Made by a program: the position numbers and the translations under genes
Notes under the pieces: model-generated
Database searches by the model: none
What the model was told of the DNA's origin: nothing
The model's input: the letters and a program-made list of their open reading frames with translations, nothing else
Assembly (NCBI GenBank): GCA_045641605.1
Contig: JAZUHG010000046.1
Coordinates: 1-17,772 of the forward strand
From: Equivita sp045641605
GTDB taxonomy: Bacteria; Actinomycetota; Coriobacteriia; Coriobacteriales; Eggerthellaceae
Direction of reading: 5' to 3'
Length of the DNA stretch: 17,772 nucleotides
Shown: piece by piece, positions 16,047 through 17,772 of the stretch
How the letters are laid out: the number at the start of each line of letters is the position of its first letter
Numbering within the stretch: position 1 is the stretch's first letter

Positions 16047-16080
16047 CCCTACAAATTAAGAGATTTTAGAAAATGTAGGG
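16047..16080. promoter_or_regulatory. Inverted repeat CCCTACA-N20-TGTAGGG, possible operator or leader hairpin
   Basis: A perfect seven-base inverted repeat (16047-16053 and 16074-16080) separated by 20 AT-rich bases. It lies between the -10 box and the AGGAGG Shine-Dalgarno (16088-16093) of the small gene. The position suits an autoregulatory operator, as in many toxin-antitoxin operons, or an RNA hairpin. No DNA-binding protein is recognised, so the role is inference. Confidence 0.5.
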
Positions 16081-16098
16081 CAATGGAAGGAGGAAATA

Positions 16099-16431
16099 AT
16101 GTCAATTATAGAAAGCATAATGAGAGAAGAATATGATAGGTCAAAACGATTTTGCAACGCTTTAAATAAAAAAATTGCTTCTTTGCCAAAAGGGTATTTG
16201 CGCAAAAAAATTATTAGGAATAATGAATATTGGTATTTACAGTACAGAGATGGATCTAGAGTTATTAGTAAATATATTAGAAAAGAAGATTTAGAGAAAG
16301 TAAAAAAAGATATTGCTTTACGTAATGAGCATTGTTTGTCTTTAAAGGAACATATGCTGGCTCAACGACAAATCGAAAGAGCTTTAGGTAAGGATTTTGT
16401 AAATGAATGAGCAAATAAAAGAGTTTCTTAG
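16099..16431 (+). CDS. Small basic protein paired with AbiEii-type nucleotidyltransferase
   Basis: A 110-residue basic protein under the UGA=Trp code. The central segment KGYLRKKIIRNNEYWYLQYR then DGSRVISKYI, followed by a helical charged tail, recalls small proteins found next to AbiEii-like nucleotidyltransferases in anaerobic Bacillota, with a presumed partner or antitoxin role; I recognise the pattern but know no proven function. It has a strong AGGAGG six bases before the ATG. Codon 104 is TGA (16408-16410): relatives seem to end near this point, so the seven-residue tail WANKRVS up to TAG may be a read-through extension. It overlaps the nucleotidyltransferase start. This stretch is visibly more AT-rich than the flanking core genes, hinting at acquisition. 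Confidence 0.75.
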
Positions 16432-17048
16432 AGTTATTAAGCTACTACATGATAATGGCTGCATGAAGCACTTAATAATTATTGGTACTTGAGCAGAGTA
16501 TGTTTATCAAGCAAGCGGTTTACTTAGTAATTTTACTTTTGATCAAAGAACAGATGATTGTGATTTTTTTATGTAAGAATCTTAGATTGCCGAATCCTAA
16601 AATTAACTTAGTAGAAATATTAGAAAGAGAAGGATATGTTATAGATCCAGATATAATACATGAGGCTTGTAAAATTTTTTCTCCAGCTGGCCTCGAGCTT
16701 GAATTTTTGCTAGGAAAAAAAGGTGCGGGAAATGAAATTACGCTAAAGTCAAATTTTGGATTTTATGTAATTACTTTAAGAAATGTTGATATATTAAAAA
16801 GGAATGCTGTCAAAGTTAATTTAATGGGTATGGATATTGAAGTTCCAAAACCAGAAGCATATGTTATTCAAAAAATGATAATTCACTTATCTAGAGGTGA
16901 AAAAACTAGTAGAGACCTTCGTTCAATAAAAGGGTTATGAAGTCAACTTGACAAAACTGAATTTTGAGAAATATGTAATTCTTTAAGTGTTAAACAACAA
17001 AAAATTGTTAAAAAATTTATTGAAACCCACGACTTAGAAAATAATTAA
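16403..17048 (+). pseudogene. AbiEii-like nucleotidyltransferase, frameshifted at a T7 run
   Basis: The frame from ATG 16403 gives MNEQIKEFLRVIKLL, then IIGTWAEYVYQ and QRTDDCDFFM, and stops at TAA 16574-16576. The remainder of the protein continues in the next frame as CKNLRLPNPKINLVEILERE, IFSPAGLELEFLLGKKGAG, VPKPEAYVIQKMIIH, ending at TAA 17046-17048. Removing one T from the seven-T run 16564-16570 restores a single protein of about 214 residues with the nucleotidyltransferase core (G-T-W then D-x-D). Three TGA codons serve as Trp (16490, 16938, 16965), the first at the GTWAEY position. The family includes type IV toxin-like and phage-defence proteins. The break could be a real mutation, a sequencing error in the homopolymer, or slippage-controlled expression. 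Confidence 0.8.
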
Positions 17049-17066
17049 TAATCTTAAGAAATTAAG

Positions 17067-17140
17067 TGGAGCGGGCGACGGGAATCGAACCCGCGTCACG
17101 AGCTTGGAAGGCTCGGGTTCTACCATTGAACCACGCCCGC
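17067..17140 (-). tRNA. tRNA-Gly (anticodon TCC)
   Basis: Read on the minus strand: acceptor GCGGGCG/CGCCCGC, short D arm with GGTTCAATGGTAGAACC, anticodon loop CTTCCAA (TCC), T arm GCGGGTTCGATTCCCGT, discriminator T and an encoded CCA. It reads GGA and GGG. It lies eight bases after tRNA-Pro and is probably co-transcribed with it. Its 3' end faces the accessory gene pair, but I found no duplicated tRNA end on the far side that would mark an integration site. Confidence 0.96.
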
Positions 17141-17148
17141 TCATGGGA

Positions 17149-17225
17149 TGGTCGGGACGACAGGATTCGAACCTGCGACATCCTGGTCCCAAACCAGGCG
17201 CTCTACCAAACTGAGCCACGTCCCG
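17149..17225 (-). tRNA. tRNA-Pro (anticodon TGG)
   Basis: Minus strand, 77 bases: acceptor CGGGACG/CGTCCCG, D arm GCTCAGTTTGGTAGAGC, anticodon stem CCTGG/CCAGG with loop TTTGGGA (TGG), T arm GCAGGTTCGAATCCTGT, discriminator A and encoded CCA. It is first in a two-tRNA unit with tRNA-Gly. Confidence 0.97.
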
Positions 17226-17237
17226 ACATGAGCGCCA

Positions 17238-17243
17238 ATTATA
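17238..17243 (-). promoter_or_regulatory. -10 box for the tRNA-Pro/tRNA-Gly unit
   Basis: On the minus strand this reads TATAAT, twelve bases before the tRNA-Pro 5' end, the expected distance. The -35 region is a poor match: TGAAAA lies at about 18 bases. Confidence 0.6.
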
Positions 17244-17297
17244 CACCAAATTTTCAGAAAATTTTCACGTAAACAAACTATTTTATTGAAAATGTCG

Positions 17298-17303
17298 TAT
17301 AAT
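17298..17303 (+). promoter_or_regulatory. -10 box of the terminal exported-protein gene
   Basis: TATAAT 40 bases before the ATG at 17344; no good -35 at standard spacing. It diverges from the tRNA promoter at 17238-17243 across an AT-rich gap of about 55 bases. Confidence 0.5.
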
Positions 17304-17343
17304 AAATTTCGTCAATCCTCAATAATTTAATAAGGAGAACCAT

Positions 17344-17772
17344 ATGAAAGCAAAGCATGTCAAAAAGCTTAATTTCTCAAAATTGTTAAGAAAAAGAAAT
17401 CTTTTTACAGTCGGAGTTTGCACATTTTTTATACTCTGTCTTTCAGGAATAGGAATTGCAACTGCCAACAATCTCGACGAAGCTTCAGTGCCAATTTCAA
17501 ACGAAGAAAAAATTGCCGACACTCAAAATTTAAAACCTGAACCATTTAAGAATGATTTTATAGACTTACAGGAAAGCAATTTACCCAAAGGATATAGTGA
17601 CTCATCTTATTATCTGGGCTTTACAGCTATTGGAGATAGTTCGCAGGTAACTTTAAATGTTGAAAGTTTTGTTCCGTTGCCTAGTAGAGAATTTTGATAT
17701 TCTGATGATAATTGTATCCATTGACATGAATATTTAGTGGGAACTACAATTGATATTCCAATTAATGCTACT
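17344..17772 (+). CDS. Putative exported or surface protein, N-terminal part
   Basis: The first 143 residues of a gene that runs off the window; I do not recognise the family. The N-terminus is strongly basic (MKAKHVKKLNFSKLLRKR), followed by a hydrophobic segment (LFTVGVCTFFILCLSGIGIA) ending in ATANN, consistent with a signal peptide or membrane anchor, so the rest is probably outside the cell. The following part is acidic, rich in Asn, Ser and Asp, without clear motif. A good AAGGAG (17332-17337) precedes the ATG. Two TGA codons (17695-17697, 17722-17724) are read as Trp, giving REFWYSDD and CIHWHEY; under the standard code it would be called as a complete 117-residue protein, which is probably wrong. 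Confidence 0.75.

Noticed and set aside
16556..16580. Programmed -1 ribosomal frameshift on TTTTTTA in the nucleotidyltransferase gene
   Set aside because: The downstream coding frame needs +1 (loss of one base), while slippage on this heptamer would give -1, which does not restore the protein. Transcript slippage to T6 stays possible.
15995..17070. Integration at the 3' end of tRNA-Gly with an att duplication bounding the accessory pair
   Set aside because: No copy of the tRNA-Gly 3' end is seen between lgt and the small gene, and there is no integrase in the window.

Overview
This 17.8 kb window comes from a moderately AT-rich anaerobic bacterium that appears to read UGA as tryptophan. By hand count, 21 in-frame TGA codons interrupt or extend otherwise intact genes. 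Many fall exactly where the protein family has a conserved Trp (Nif3, Lgt, GlpF, FGGY kinase, AbiEii-type nucleotidyltransferase). All 18 genes whose ends I can see terminate at TAA (14) or TAG (4), none at TGA. TGG is also used for Trp (about 33 times), so the reassignment looks partial in codon use. All CDS coordinates below use this code (NCBI table 4), so several genes are longer than a standard-code ORF finder would show.

The gene content is not that of a mycoplasma or a tiny endosymbiont, the usual UGA=Trp bacteria. It includes an [FeFe] hydrogenase, a glycerol/polyol catabolic operon, murI, a lipoprotein pathway and a family-4 uracil-DNA glycosylase. The Nif3 / C4 zinc-ribbon neighbourhood recalls actinobacterial gene order (Mycobacterium has the two side by side). 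With TTG/GTG starts, CCA-encoding tRNA genes and promoters placed almost on start codons, this makes me lean towards an uncultured Coriobacteriia-like actinobacterium. That placement is inference, at roughly 50 % confidence; a Bacillota/Mollicutes relative is the main alternative.

Layout: (1) 1-4583, polyol uptake and oxidation: FGGY kinase (partial), GlpF, GlpA-like and GlpB-like flavoproteins and a DUF1667 protein, with a long hairpin between the two flavoprotein genes. (2) 4561-5718, a cysteine desulfurase overlapping the end of that operon. (3) 5738-9362, its own promoter, then a NuoF/GltD-like NAD(P)H oxidoreductase and a canonical [FeFe] hydrogenase: a route for disposing of electrons as H2 that the cysteine desulfurase could serve with sulfur for Fe-S clusters. 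(4) 9350-15011, a tightly packed housekeeping run: Nif3-like protein, lipoprotein histidine phosphatase, zinc-ribbon coiled-coil protein, udg, PAP2 phosphatase, murI, rdgB. (5) tRNA-Arg(TCT) and lgt. (6) 15995-17048, an AT-rich accessory patch with a small basic protein and a frameshifted AbiEii-type nucleotidyltransferase. (7) Two minus-strand tRNA genes (Pro-TGG, Gly-TCC), then the start of an exported protein running off the window.

The most notable biology is the genetic code, together with three places where a TGA sits just where an ancestral stop would be expected (7639, 9351, 16408). In each, the frame now runs 0 to 6 further codons after the TGA to a TAA or TAG.
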